Assembly: GCA_963750935.1 (NCBI GenBank)
Contig: CAVVSR010000009.1
Span: 682,001-746,000, forward strand
Direction of reading: 5' to 3'
DNA: 64,000 nucleotides
DNA from: JACCXG01 sp963750935
GTDB lineage: Bacteria; Acidobacteriota; Vicinamibacteria; Vicinamibacterales; 2-12-FULL-66-21
The notes beneath the pieces were generated by a model. The model was not told where the DNA came from and ran no database searches. It saw only the letters and a list, made by a program, of their open reading frames with translations. How positions within the stretch are numbered: the stretch's first letter is position 1; each line of letters begins with the position of its first letter. The position numbers and the translations under genes were made by a program. Shown here in pieces: positions 19,271 to 29,656 of this stretch.

Positions 19271-20831
19271 TCGGCGGCCGGCTTGCGTGTCCGCGGTGCG
19301 CGCGGACGGCTGGGCGTCTTCCGGCTTCGCGGCGCCGCGCTCTCGGTCTTGCGCGTCCCGCCGCGCGCTCCGCTGGACGTCCCGCTGGACGCCCGCTTTC
19401 GACCGCCACGGCCGCGTTTCGGCGGCACGGCCTCGTTGCCGGGCTCCGGGCCCGATTCGGCGTCCGCCTCGACGCCGTCGACGACCGGCTGCGATTCGAG
19501 CTCCTGCAGGACGGCGCCGTCCACGACCTCTTCCGACGAGGATTCCTCCGACGATTCCTCGCGATCGAAGGACCGGGATTCGGCATAGGCCTGCTGGGCC
19601 GCCGCCTCGTCGACCGGCCAGCCCTTCGCGCTCTCCCCCACCGGCGCGTCCATGACGTCGCGCCGCGCGTCGTCCGGATCGTCGATGCCGAGCATCGGCT
19701 GCATGATGTTGCCGGGGAACAACCGGATCACGCCCTGCCGATCGCGCTCGATGCGGAACAGGCCGTCGCGCTGGCAGGCGCGCAGCAGATCCTGCAGGCT
19801 GCCGAAGCCGAACTTGCGCTCGTCGAACGTCGGATCGACGGCGCGCATGAACTGCTTGGCCTGGCGCACGTACATCGGGAAGCGCGGCGGGTTCTGCGCC
19901 GCCTGGAAGATGCGGCGCACTTCGCGGATACCGTCGGCCGCGCGCGGCTCTCCGCCTGGCGGCGGCGACAGATCGATCTCGTGCGGATCGCGCGGCATGG
20001 CGGTCGCGCGGCGCGTCCTGCGGGACGTCGCGCGGTTCGGCAGCGGACGACGTCGCGTCCTCGACGCGCATCCGGCCGTTGCCGTCGGCGAGCTCGACCA
20101 GCACGTTGCGGCCGTGCTCGCGCAGCCGGACGTGGCCGGCCGTGGCCAGCTTCTGGGCGAAGTCGCGGAAGCTGCCGACGCCGTAGCTGCGCTCCGAGAA
20201 CGTCGAGTCGAGCTGGAGCAGCGTGCTCTTCAGCAGCCCGAGCTGCGGCGACACTTCGCGATCGCTGAGCACCTTCAGGGCGCGCCGCACCAGCGGCAGT
20301 GCCTGATCGATCGGCGCCTGGGAGGCCGGCAGCGTCTGCCGGCGGTCGGCGCTGCGGCGCGAGCCCACCAGGTTCTCGTAGGCGATGAACTCGTGGCAGT
20401 TGCGCTGCATCACCACGCTCGTGAAGGCGCGGCCGCCGACCACGAACGTCTGCTTGTCGGTACTGCTTCAGCTTCTCGACCAGGGTGATGAAATCGCTGT
20501 CTCCGCCCACGATGACGTAGGCGTTGATGTGGGTGTGGGTGAACGCCATCTCGAGGGCGTCGAGCGCGAGGTTGATGTCGGCTCCGTTCTTGTCGCCGCC
20601 CGGCGTGAGGTTGCGCTGCACGAGCTTCGTGGCGTGCTGCGTCAGCGAGCGGCTGTAGTCGCCGGCACGGGTCCAGTCGCCATAGGCGATCTTCGAGACG
20701 ACCTCACCGCGCTCCTTCAACGCTTCGAGGACGACGCCGATGTCGAACTGGGTGCCGAGTGTGCTCTTGACCCCGATCTCGATATTGTCGAAATCGATGA
20801 ATACCGCGAGCTTGAGTCGTGTGTCTGGCAA
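19267..20831 (-). CDS. NYN-domain RNase-like protein with two LOTUS/OST-HTH domains (two apparent frameshifts)
   Basis: The N-terminal NYN (PIN-like) domain has its acidic residues at Asp13 (VFIDFDN), Asp85 (DKNGADINLALDAL) and Asp111/Asp113 (VIVGGDSDF), which suggests a metal-dependent ribonuclease. Two OST-HTH/LOTUS domains follow, each with the signature loop (SYGVGSFRDFAQKL and KFGFGSLQDLLRA), a fold that binds RNA. The C-terminal ~100 residues are acidic, then Lys/Arg/Ser/Pro-rich and probably disordered. The frame breaks near 20460 and near 20002, each an extra base in a short run. Removing both gives 520 residues. The start is TTG at 20831: an AGGAA ribosome binding site lies 4-5 nt upstream and the frame is closed by a TGA further up. 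RNA target unknown; convergent with dinB. Confidence 0.82.
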
Positions 20832-21441
20832 GTGCTTCCTGTCTTCCTTGTCTCACCTGAGTGGTGGCATGACGAGTTCTGTTCCGCCGCATCGCGGCAA
20901 TCGGGCGCAGCAGCGCGGCGCGCTTGCGTGTTCAGGCGGCGACCGGATCCACCGCCGTCGTGCCCGGGGCATCGACGGCTGCACCCGGAGCGGCGTGGCC
21001 TCCGTAATCGTGGCGTCTGTTCATCAGTACCCGCGACGGCCTCGAACGGCGGGCGCGGCACGCACGGTGGATTGCGCGGCAGGGGCACCGCCGCGGCGAG
21101 CCGTACGCCAGGGGCGTCGGCGGGTCGCGCGTGCTGCCGCAATCCAACACCAGATTATCCCCGAACCGCGGGGAAGTGCGGGGATTGAAAGCGGATGGGG
21201 CATTTTCGGCCCGGAACCCCAGCCATTTTGGGGCCGGCCGGAGGGCCGGGTCTTCGCGAATCGCTACTTTGTGACTCGCGCGTGCATTAGAAATGCTGAC
21301 GCATTGCGCGAATCAGCCTGTGCTGCCCCGAGCGCGGCGTCTGCTCTATCGCTTGCGCGCGGGGCCCGACCACGACGCGCCCGGACCGGCCTCCGGCCGG
21401 TTGCCACGAACGGCGGCTCGGAATCTGAGTAGAGTAATTGC
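20832..21441. other. 600-nt stretch without a recognisable gene
   Basis: No open frame here has convincing coding character. Two near-direct copies of CATTTTCGGCCCGG / CATTTTGGGGCCGG lie at 21201-21214 and 21224-21237, with a CCCCA/TGGGG hairpin (21217-21233) and GC-rich inverted repeats around 21391. A structured RNA or a long control region is possible but I recognise no family. It lies between the NYN gene (minus strand) and the cyclophilin gene (plus strand), so it should contain both promoters. Confidence 0.5.
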
Positions 21442-21444
21442 GTG

Positions 21445-22539
21445 ATGCGTGTGCTTCTCTTTGTCCTTCTTCTGGCTCAAGCCAGCAAACCCACTGCGCC
21501 ATTCAAGAACACTCTCAGCGTCGCCGACATGACGAACAAGCAGGCGGTGGTCACGACTACGGCTGGCGCGTTCGTCATCGATCTGCGTCCGGACCTCGCG
21601 CCGAATCACGTCGGCTACTTCATCAAGCTGACGCGGGCGGGGGCCTACAAGGGGACGACATTCCATCGGGTCATCAAGCTGGGGATCATCCAGGGCGGCG
21701 ACCCGTTGTCGCGGGATCCGGCAAAGGCGGCGCTGTACGGTACCGGCGGGCTCGGCGTGTTGAAGGGCGAGATCGGCGCCGAGCCGCACACGCGCGGCGC
21801 GGTATCCGCCGTGCTGCAACCGGGCAAGCCGGACAGCGGCGGCGCGCAGTTCTTTGTGTGCGTCAGCGATCAGCCATCGCTGACCGGCAAATACACCGTG
21901 TTCGGGCGTGTCTCCGAGGGCATGGACGTCGTCCAGAAGATCTCCGAGGTTCCAACGGGCGCAAACGGCCTCGCGACCGAGCGGATCGAGATCGTCTCGG
22001 TCGACATCCGGGACACGCCCCCGCCCGAACCGGAGCCGTTTAGCACAGAGCCCGTCGACGTCCTGGCGAAGTATCGGGTCGTGCTCGATACCAGCGCCGG
22101 ACCGATCACCATCGAGCTGTTCCCGGATCGGGCGCCAGGTCACGTGCGGGCGTTCTTGCGGTTGGCGGGCGCGGGCGTGTTCGACGGCACCACCTTTCAC
22201 CGAGTGGTGAAGGGGTTCGTCGTGCAGACCGGTTCACTGGACACCCGTGGCCCGCTCAACGAGAAGCAGCAGAAGCTCGTGCGGCCGCTGCAGCCGGAGT
22301 TCAGCGACGCCAAACACGTGAAGGGGATCGTGTCGATGGCGCGCGGCGACGATCCGGCGAGTGCGCTCACCTCCTTCTTCATCGTCACCGGCGACGCCAG
22401 CTCGCTGGACGGCAAGTACACGATCTTCGGGCGCGTCGTCGACGGGCTGCCCGTCGTCGAGGCGATTGAGCAGACGCCGGTCACCGGGGAGGCGCCAGTG
22501 TCGCGAATCGAGCTGAAGCAGGCGAGAGTCACGAAGTAG
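21445..22539 (+). CDS. Exported tandem cyclophilin peptidyl-prolyl isomerase
   Basis: 364 residues from the ATG at 21445 (a GTG directly before it is also possible). A short hydrophobic N-terminus (RVLLFVLLLAQASKP) suggests export to the periplasm. Two cyclophilin domains follow, about 30-190 and 205-360. Domain 1 has TFHRVIKLGIIQGGDP, GGAQFFVCVSD and LTGKYTVFGRV. Domain 2 has TFHRVVKGFVVQTGSLD and LDGKYTIFGRV but SALTSFFIV in place of the usual GSQFFI, so its active site may be altered. The enzyme isomerises proline peptide bonds during protein folding. A single-domain exported cyclophilin is encoded at 46462. It is followed by addB after 130 nt; no functional link is evident. Confidence 0.88.
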   Translation: MRVLLFVLLLAQASKPTAPFKNTLSVADMTNKQAVVTTTAGAFVIDLRPDLAPNHVGYFIKLTRAGAYKGTTFHRVIKLGIIQGGDPLSRDPAKAALYGTGGLGVLKGEIGAEPHTRGAVSAVLQPGKPDSGGAQFFVCVSDQPSLTGKYTVFGRVSEGMDVVQKISEVPTGANGLATERIEIVSVDIRDTPPPEPEPFSTEPVDVLAKYRVVLDTSAGPITIELFPDRAPGHVRAFLRLAGAGVFDGTTFHRVVKGFVVQTGSLDTRGPLNEKQQKLVRPLQPEFSDAKHVKGIVSMARGDDPASALTSFFIVTGDASSLDGKYTIFGRVVDGLPVVEAIEQTPVTGEAPVSRIELKQARVTK

Positions 22540-22669
22540 GGGGAGCGACTCAGCTGATTCGATCGTCTGTGACCTCACCTGTCAGACGGCCGTGCTATCG
22601 TCGTCTCGACACTCACGTGGCGTGGGTGTAGACGGTGACCCGGCACGGCGTCCGGGGCAGGTGCAGCGC

Positions 22670-25600
22670 ATGTCCCTCTTTCCTGAATCCCAGCTCCGCA
22701 TAGTCGAATCGTCCGAGGCCGCGCTCCGGCTCGAGACCGCGCACGAGTGGCTGCTGACGCACGCCAGCCGTGGTGCGGTCATCGTCGGCGCGTCGCGTGG
22801 GGCGGCGGACGATCTGGCGCGCGCGGTGGCGAAGGTGCGCGGCGGCGCGCTCGGGTTGCATCGCTTCAGCTTCACGCAGCTGGCCGCGCATCTGGCGGCG
22901 CCGGTGCTGGCGGCGCGGGGTGCGGTGCCGGTGACCCGCGTCGGGACGGAGGCGGTGGCCGCGCGCGCGACGTTCGAGGCGCAGCACGACCACGAGCTGA
23001 CCTACTTCGCGCCGGTGGCCTCGACTCCCGGCTTCCCGCGGGCGCTGGCCCGCACCCTCAACGAGCTGGCGCTGGCGCGCGTCGGGGCTGATGCGCTGCG
23101 CGCCCTGCCGCTTGGCGGCGCCGATCTCGCGGCGCTGCTCGAGCGGTTCGAGGCACAGTTCACGGCGGCGGCAGCGACGGATCGCGCGACCCTGTTCGAG
23201 GCGGCGACCGAGGCCGCAGGCACCTTCAGCGGGCGGCCGCTGCTGCTGCTGGACGTCGCGCTCGAGTCGACGGTGGAGTTCGCCCTCGCCCAGCGTCTGA
23301 TCGCCAACGCGGCGCCGGCGCTCGTGCTGGTGCCTTTCGGCGACCTCGCCACGCTCGAGTACCTGAAGGCGCTTGGCGTCGAACCGGACGTGCGCGCGCC
23401 CGCCGCGAGCTCGGACCTGACGGCGCTGCGGCGCAACCTCTTCGCGGGGCGGCAGCCGCCGGAACGGGAACCGACCGGCGAAGTGCGCGTCTTCTCGGCG
23501 CCGGGCGAGAGCCGGGAGTGCGTCGAGATCGCCCGACGCATCCTGCAGGAAGCCCGCGACGGCACGCGCTTCGACGAGATCGCGGTCGCACTGCGGGCGC
23601 CGGCCCACTATGTCGGCCTGATCGAGGACGCGTTCGATCGCGCCGGCATCCCCGGCTGGTTCGAGCGCGGCGCGCGGCGTCCGCATCCCGGCGGCCGTGC
23701 CTTCCTCGCGATCCTCGGCTGCGCGGTGGAACGGCTGTCGGCGCTCCGGTTCGCGGAATACCTCTCGCTCGGCCAGGTGCCAGACCCGGAGGAAGCCGCA
23801 CGCACGCCCGAACCGGCCGTGCCCGCCGACGACAGCGTCACGGGTTTTGCGCGGGTCGAGCCGCAGCCCGACGAGCCCGAAGCCGACGAGCGCGCCGCGA
23901 TGGCGACTGACGACGGCAACAAGGCCGTCGTGGCCGGCGCACTGCGTGCCCCGTGGCGCTGGGAGAAGCTGATCGTGGACTCGGCCGTGATCGGCGGCAA
24001 CCCGGAGCGCTGGCGGCGCCGGCTGCGTGGCTTGCGCGGCGAGTACGACGAGCAGCTGCGCGAAGCCCAGCGCGAAGATCCGGAGTCGGCGCGGGCCGGT
24101 CAGCTCGAGCGCGATCTGGCCAACCTCGCGCACCTGACCGGTTTCGCGCTGCCGGTGATCGAGACGCTCGCGTCGTGGCCGCGCACCGCGACCTGGGGCG
24201 AATGGCTCGAACGATTCGGCGATCTTGCGCCTCGGGTGCTTCGACGTCCTGGACGAGTCACGCGGGTGCTCGACGAGCTGCGGCCGATGTCCGCGATCGG
24301 CCCGGTCACGCTCGAAGAGGCCCGGAACATCCTGGCGGAACGGCTGCGCACGCTCGACGAACAGCCGCCGGCCAACCGCTTCGGCTGCGTGTTCGTCGGC
24401 ACGCCCCAGCAGCTCCGCGGGCGTGTCTTCAAGGTGGTGTTCGTGCCGTCGCTGGCCGAACGCCTGTTCCCCCAGACGCCGCGCGAAGATCCGATGCTGC
24501 TGGACGGCGAGATGCGCGCGCCGCTCGGCGCCGGCCTGTTCGTTCAGGAAGATCGTCTCAAGAACGAGCGGCTGATGCTCCGGCTGGCGGTCGGTGCGGC
24601 GACGTCGAGGCTGTGGCTGTCATATCCACGGCTCGACGTCAGCGGCGCGCGACCGCGCGTGCCGTCGTTCTACATGCTCGACGTCATGCGCGCGGTGACC
24701 GGACGCATTCCCAATCACGAGGCGCTGCAGCGCGACGCGGCGCAGCAGGGCGGCGCCAGGCTCGACTGGCCGGCGCCGGCGGACGCCGCGCAGGCGATCG
24801 ACGAGGTCGAGCACGACCTGTCGACGCTGCGCGAGCTGATCGGCCATCCAGATCGCGGAGCGGTGCGCGGACACGCACACTACCTGCTCGGGCTCAACGA
24901 TTCGCTGCGGCGGTCGGTGATTCGACGCTGGGCACGTGCGCAGTCGCGCTGGCGGCCGCAGGACGGCCTCGTCGCTCTCAGCGACGCGATCAGGCCGATG
25001 CTGGAGACGCAGCGGCTGGGCGCGCGGCCTGTACTCCGTGTCGGCGCTGCAGAAGTTCACGCTGTGCCCGTATCAGTTCGCGCTGTCGGCGATCTACCGG
25101 CTCCAGCCGAATCAGGAGCCCGAGCCGCTGCAACGCCTCGACCCGCTGACCAAGGGCTCGATCTTCCACGAAGTCCAGGCGGTCTTCTTCAGGGCGATGC
25201 GTGACGCCGGAAAGCTTCCGGTCACCGCCGCGGGTGTCGACGCGGCGCTGGTCGTTCTCGAGCGGGTCATCGCCACCGTCGCCGAGAAGTACGAAGAGAA
25301 CCTGGCGCCGGCCATCCCGCGCGTCTGGTCCGACGAAATCGCCGCCATCGGCCGGGATCTTCGGGTCTGGGTGCGACGGCTGCCGGAAGCCGCCGGGTGG
25401 ACACCCACGCACTTCGAGTACAGCTTCGGGCTGTCGGACGAGGGGCGTGACGAGCGCAGCGTTCCCGACCCTGTCGAGATCGACGGCCGGTTCATCCTGC
25501 GCGGCTCGATCGACGTGATCGAGTCGAAGGACGGCACCGGCGAGCTCCGCATCACGGATCACAAGACCGGCCGCAACCGCACGACGCCGCGAACCGTCAT

Positions 25601-25940
25601 CGGCGGCGGCGCCACGCTGCAGCCGGTCATCTACGGGCTCGCGGTCGAGAAGCTGCTCGGCAAGCCGGTCACCGGCGGGCGCCTGTTCTACTGCACGGCG
25701 GCCGGCGGATTCACCGATCACCCGGTCCCGCTGTCGGAGGTCAACCGCCGCGCCGGCCTCGAGGCGCTCGAGATCATCGACCGCGCCATCGAGCTCGGGT
25801 TCCTGCCGCCGGCGCCAGCGGAGCGTGCCTGCACCTGGTGCGATTTCCGCCCGGTCTGCGGCCCCGACGAACCGCTGCACCTGCGCCGCAAGCCGGCGGA
25901 GTCGATCAGCGACCTGACGTCGCTGCGAGGGATGCCGTGA
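22670..25940 (+). CDS. addB: AddB-type nuclease subunit (one apparent frameshift)
   Basis: The inactive-helicase/nuclease partner of AddA in double-strand-break end processing for recombination. Start ATG at 22670 (MSLFPESQLRIVES). The region where active helicases carry Walker A reads GAVIVGASRGAADDLA and lacks the lysine, as expected for AddB. The C-terminal domain is a PD-(D/E)XK nuclease (VEIDGRFILRGSIDVIE ... ELRITDHKTGRNR). Cysteines for the AddB iron-sulphur cluster are visible: one in FTLCPYQFAL and three in CTWCDFRPVCGP. The frame breaks at about 25029 (an extra T in GGCCTGTAC). Removing it joins ETQRLGARP to YSVSALQKF and gives 1089 residues. The stop TGA overlaps the GTG start of addA. 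Confidence 0.9.
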
Positions 25941-28900
25941 AGTCCGACGCGCAGGCGCGGCACCTGATCGCGAACGCGCTCGACGAGACGCTGGTCGTCG
26001 AGGCCGCGGCCGGCACCGGCAAGACCACCGAGCTCGTCGGCCGCATCGTCCGGATCCTCGCGGAAGGACGCACCACGGTCGACAAGATCGTCGCCGTCAC
26101 CTTTACGGAGAAAGCCGCGGGCGAGCTCAAGCTGCGACTGCGGGAACGCCTCGATCGTGAACGGACCGCGGTCGAAAGCGGAGAGGCCCGTGGCCTGCTC
26201 GATGCCGCGCTGACCAAGCTGGAAGAAGCCCACATCAGCACCATCCATGGATTCTGCGCCGAGCTGCTGCGCGAGCGGCCGGTGGAGGCGCGCATCGACC
26301 CGCTCTTCGAGGTCCTGACCGAGCCCTCGGCGTCGCGGCTGTTCGACGACGCGTTCGGGCGATGGCTGCAGGAGCAGCTCGCCGATCCGCCGCCAGGCGT
26401 CAGGCGGGCGCTGCGTCGCACCGCGTTCGGCGGCGACGATGGTCCGATCGACCGCCTCCGCAACGCGGCGTGGGAGCTGACCGGATGGCGGGACTTCACG
26501 GGCGACTGGACCAGGAACCCGTTCGAGCGCGAGCGGGAGATCGCCGTCACGGTCGCCCTGCTGCACGAGGTCGCGGGCCTGACCCGCGACCCGTCGTCGC
26601 GCAACGATCCGCTCTGCACGAGCACGGAACCGGTGCGGCGGCTCAGCGACGAGATCGGCCTGCAGCAGCGGTTCGGCGATGCCGGTACGCCCGACTACGA
26701 CGGCTGGGAGGCGGGGCTGGTCGATCTGTCGCGCGACCGGGCGCTCGGCAACGTCCGCCACGGCCGCGGCGCGCTCTACAAGAACGGCGTGCGGCGCGAC
26801 GAGGTGCTGAACGCGGTGGAGCAGCTGCGAACGCGCCTCGATCAGTTCCGCATGGACGCCGATGCCGATCTCGCGGCGCTGCTGCAGCGCGAGCTCCGGG
26901 GCGCGACGACGCGATACGAAGGCCTGAAGGATGCGGCGGGCGCGCTGGACTTCCTCGATCTGCTGGTGCGCGCCCGCGACCTCGTGCGCGGCAACCCGAT
27001 GGTGCGGCGGGGCTTTCAGCAGCGCTTCACCCACATCTTCGTCGACGAGTTCCAGGACACCGACCCGCTGCAGGCCGAGATCCTGCTCCTGCTCGCGGCC
27101 GACAACGAGGCGGAAACGGACTGGCGGAAGGTCCAGCCGGTTCCCGGACGCCTCTTTCTCGTTGGCGACCCGAAACAGTCGATCTACCGGTTTCGGCGCG
27201 CCGACGTCGGCATCTACCGCGAGGTGTCGAAACAGCTCGAAGGACACGGCGCGCGGCTGCTGCAACTGAACACCAGCTTCCGCAGCGTGCCCGAGATTCA
27301 GGCGTGCGTGAACGCCGCCTTCGCGCCGGTCCTGACCGGTGACGACGTCACGCTGCAGGCGCCGTACGTGCCGCTGGCTCCCGATCGTCCAGCGCTGCCG
27401 AATCAGCCGGCCGTTGTCGTCCTGCCGGTACCGCTGCCGTACGCGACCAGGTACGTGTCGGGCGCGGCCATCGACAAGTCGCTGCCCGCCGCCGTCGGCG
27501 CGATGGTCGACTGGATCCTCAACCAGAGCGGCTGGCAGGTCACCGAGCGCAGCGGCACCGCGCCGGTGGGCGTCGCGGCGAAGCACGTGTGCCTGCTGTT
27601 CCGCCGCTTCGTCAGCTGGCAGACGGATGTGACGCGGCCGTACGTCGAGGCGCTCGAAGCCCGCGGCATTCCTCACGTGCTGGTCGGCGGACGCGCGTTT
27701 CACGAGCGTGAGGAGATCGAAGCCATCCGCGCGGCGCTCGCCGCGGTCGAGTGGCCGGACGACGAGCTGTCGGTGTTTGCGACGCTGCGCGGACCGTTCT
27801 TCGCGATCCCGGACGAGGACCTGCTCGACTGGGCCTACCGCTTCCGCCGCCCGACCGGGAAGGGCTTCAGGCGGCACCCCTTTCATCCCCATCGGATTCC
27901 CGAGATCTTTGCTCGCGACACGCCGCCGGACGTCGAGCACCTGCGGCCGATCGCCGGCGCGCTCCAGCTGCTCCGCAACCTCCATCGCCATCGCAACAGC
28001 GTGTTCGCCGACCGAGACGACGCGCGCGAATGGGGCGGCGCGTCAGGCGTGCTGCACGAGCTGCTGCGCGCGACCCGCGCGCACGTCGGCTTCGCGCTGC
28101 GGATCGGCGGCGAGCAGGCGCTCGCCAACGTGCTGCACGTCGCGGAGCTCGCCAGGCAGTACGAGCTTGGCGGCGGCATCTCGTTCAGGGGCTTCGTCGA
28201 AGAGCTGCGACTGGCGGCCGACACGGCCCAGGCCGCGGAGGCGCCGATTCTCGAGGAGGACAGCGACGGCGTCCGGATGATGACCGTCCACAAGGCCAAG
28301 GGCCTCGAGTTCCCAATCGTGATCCTCGTCGACCTGACCTGCAAGCTCTCGCGCCCGGAGGCGGGCCGATGGATTGACCCGACCGGCCAGGTGTGCGCGA
28401 TCAAGCTGGCGGGCTGGGCGCCGACGGACCTGCTGCTGCACGGCGGCATCGAAGCCGCGCGCGATCGCGCCGAGGGAGAGCGCCTCGCCTACGTCGCCGC
28501 CACTCGGGCCCGCGACGTGCTCATCGTGCCCGCGATCGGCGACGAGGTCTACCAGGGTGGCTGGCTCGATCCGCTCATGCCTGCGGTCTATCCGTCGCTG
28601 GCCGATCGACGGAAGCCGGCGGCGGCAGTGGGGTGCCCGGCGTTCCCGTCGAAGGACACGGTGCTCTCGCGGCCAGACGGCGATCCCGCGCGCACCACGA
28701 CCGTCGCACCGGGATCGTTCTCGTTCTCGGGCACACCAGCCGCAGGTTCTCGGGTCCCAAGTCCCGAGTCCCCAGCCCCGCGCGAGTATCTCGTCACGTG
28801 GTGGGATCCGCGCGTGCTCGCGCTCGACGCCGGCTCGTCATTCGGCCTCCGCCGCGACGACCTGATCGCCAAGGACGGCGACCCCGCCGGCTCCAGCGAG

Positions 28901-29533
28901 CGCCTCGGTGCCTATCGGCAGTGGCAGTCGGCACGCGCGGCCGCCATCGCCGGCGCCCGGCAGCCGTCGATCACGTCGCGCACCGTGACGCAGATGGCCG
29001 CCGATCGCGAGCTGCCGCTGCTCGACCTTCAGCACATCGCCATCGACGTCGTCGACGTACCCCGCGTGATCGGCCGGCCGTTCGGCCCGCGGTTCGGCAC
29101 GCTCGTTCATACGACGCTGGCGACGGTCACGCTCGACGCGGACGAATCCACGATCCGCCGCGTCGCGGCAACGCAGGGACGCATCCTGCTGGGAACGGGA
29201 GCGGGCGTGGACGAGGAGGTCTACGCGGTGGCCGAGGCGGTCACGGCAGTGCTGCGTCATCCGCTCTTCGATCAGATTCGCGCGGCCGAACTGGCGAAGC
29301 GATGTTTTCGCGAGCTGCCGATCCTCTGGCAGGATCCGGCCGGCTCGCTGATCGAAGGCACCATCGATCTGGCCTTCGAGGAGGCCGACGGCAGCCTGGT
29401 CGTGGTCGACTTCAAGACCGATCGCGAGCTCGAGGTCGATCTCGACCGCTACCGCCGGCAGCTGGGCATCTACTGCCGTGCGCTCGCGTCACTCCGCGGC
29501 GTGACCACGCGCGGGATCCTCATGAAGGTCTAG
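25937..29533 (+). CDS. addA: AddA-type helicase-nuclease
   Basis: 1198 residues from the GTG at 25937, coupled to addB through a GTGA overlap. This UvrD-family helicase unwinds DNA ends, and its C-terminal nuclease cuts one strand. Walker A is at 24-31 (AAGTGKTT), followed by VAVTFTEKAAGELK. Walker B reads FVDEFQDTDPLQ near 368, then LVGDPKQSIYRFRRAD, LNTSFRSVPEIQ and motif VMTVHKAKGLEFPIV. The C-terminal PD-(D/E)XK nuclease reads EGTIDLAFEEADGSLVVVDFKTD. Residues about 938-949 are encoded by a run of 7-nt repeats in the linker before the nuclease domain; the frame is kept, so the protein should still work. Together with addB it supplies the RecBCD-like function. A class A heptad element follows the stop. 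Confidence 0.94.
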   Translation: MKSDAQARHLIANALDETLVVEAAAGTGKTTELVGRIVRILAEGRTTVDKIVAVTFTEKAAGELKLRLRERLDRERTAVESGEARGLLDAALTKLEEAHISTIHGFCAELLRERPVEARIDPLFEVLTEPSASRLFDDAFGRWLQEQLADPPPGVRRALRRTAFGGDDGPIDRLRNAAWELTGWRDFTGDWTRNPFEREREIAVTVALLHEVAGLTRDPSSRNDPLCTSTEPVRRLSDEIGLQQRFGDAGTPDYDGWEAGLVDLSRDRALGNVRHGRGALYKNGVRRDEVLNAVEQLRTRLDQFRMDADADLAALLQRELRGATTRYEGLKDAAGALDFLDLLVRARDLVRGNPMVRRGFQQRFTHIFVDEFQDTDPLQAEILLLLAADNEAETDWRKVQPVPGRLFLVGDPKQSIYRFRRADVGIYREVSKQLEGHGARLLQLNTSFRSVPEIQACVNAAFAPVLTGDDVTLQAPYVPLAPDRPALPNQPAVVVLPVPLPYATRYVSGAAIDKSLPAAVGAMVDWILNQSGWQVTERSGTAPVGVAAKHVCLLFRRFVSWQTDVTRPYVEALEARGIPHVLVGGRAFHEREEIEAIRAALAAVEWPDDELSVFATLRGPFFAIPDEDLLDWAYRFRRPTGKGFRRHPFHPHRIPEIFARDTPPDVEHLRPIAGALQLLRNLHRHRNSVFADRDDAREWGGASGVLHELLRATRAHVGFALRIGGEQALANVLHVAELARQYELGGGISFRGFVEELRLAADTAQAAEAPILEEDSDGVRMMTVHKAKGLEFPIVILVDLTCKLSRPEAGRWIDPTGQVCAIKLAGWAPTDLLLHGGIEAARDRAEGERLAYVAATRARDVLIVPAIGDEVYQGGWLDPLMPAVYPSLADRRKPAAAVGCPAFPSKDTVLSRPDGDPARTTTVAPGSFSFSGTPAAGSRVPSPESPAPREYLVTWWDPRVLALDAGSSFGLRRDDLIAKDGDPAGSSERLGAYRQWQSARAAAIAGARQPSITSRTVTQMAADRELPLLDLQHIAIDVVDVPRVIGRPFGPRFGTLVHTTLATVTLDADESTIRRVAATQGRILLGTGAGVDEEVYAVAEAVTAVLRHPLFDQIRAAELAKRCFRELPILWQDPAGSLIEGTIDLAFEEADGSLVVVDFKTDRELEVDLDRYRRQLGIYCRALASLRGVTTRGILMKV
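28748..28782 (+). repeat. Heptad repeat translated inside addA
   Basis: Five contiguous 7-nt units (TCTCGGG, TCCCAAG, TCCCGAG, TCCCCAG, CCCCGCG) of the class B type. Their 35 nt are read in frame as a Ser/Pro-rich linker (SRVPSPESPAPR). The class also occurs in intergenic DNA at 34881 and 43159. Confidence 0.75.
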
Positions 29534-29535
29534 AT

Positions 29536-29656
29536 CAACTCCCAATTCCCAACTCCCAACTCCCAAGCGAGCCGTCGGCCAACGGTAAGCCGCGAAGAGC
29601 AGCAACGACTCACTCCGAGCCACCCTTGGGAGTTGGAAGTTGGGAGTTGGGAGTTA
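29536..29656. repeat. Class A heptad inverted element, locus 2
   Basis: Left arm 29536-29567 and right arm 29625-29656 pair at about 29 of 32 positions; the loop is 57 nt. It lies between the convergent addA and permease genes. The last unit of the right arm, GGGAGTTA, supplies the TAA stop (29654-29656) of the permease. It is a plausible bidirectional terminator. Confidence 0.85.

Noticed and set aside
20932..21150. A short minus-strand frame in the gene-free stretch
   Set aside because: It has a non-ATG start, no ribosome binding site, Arg/Pro/Ser-rich composition and no motif.
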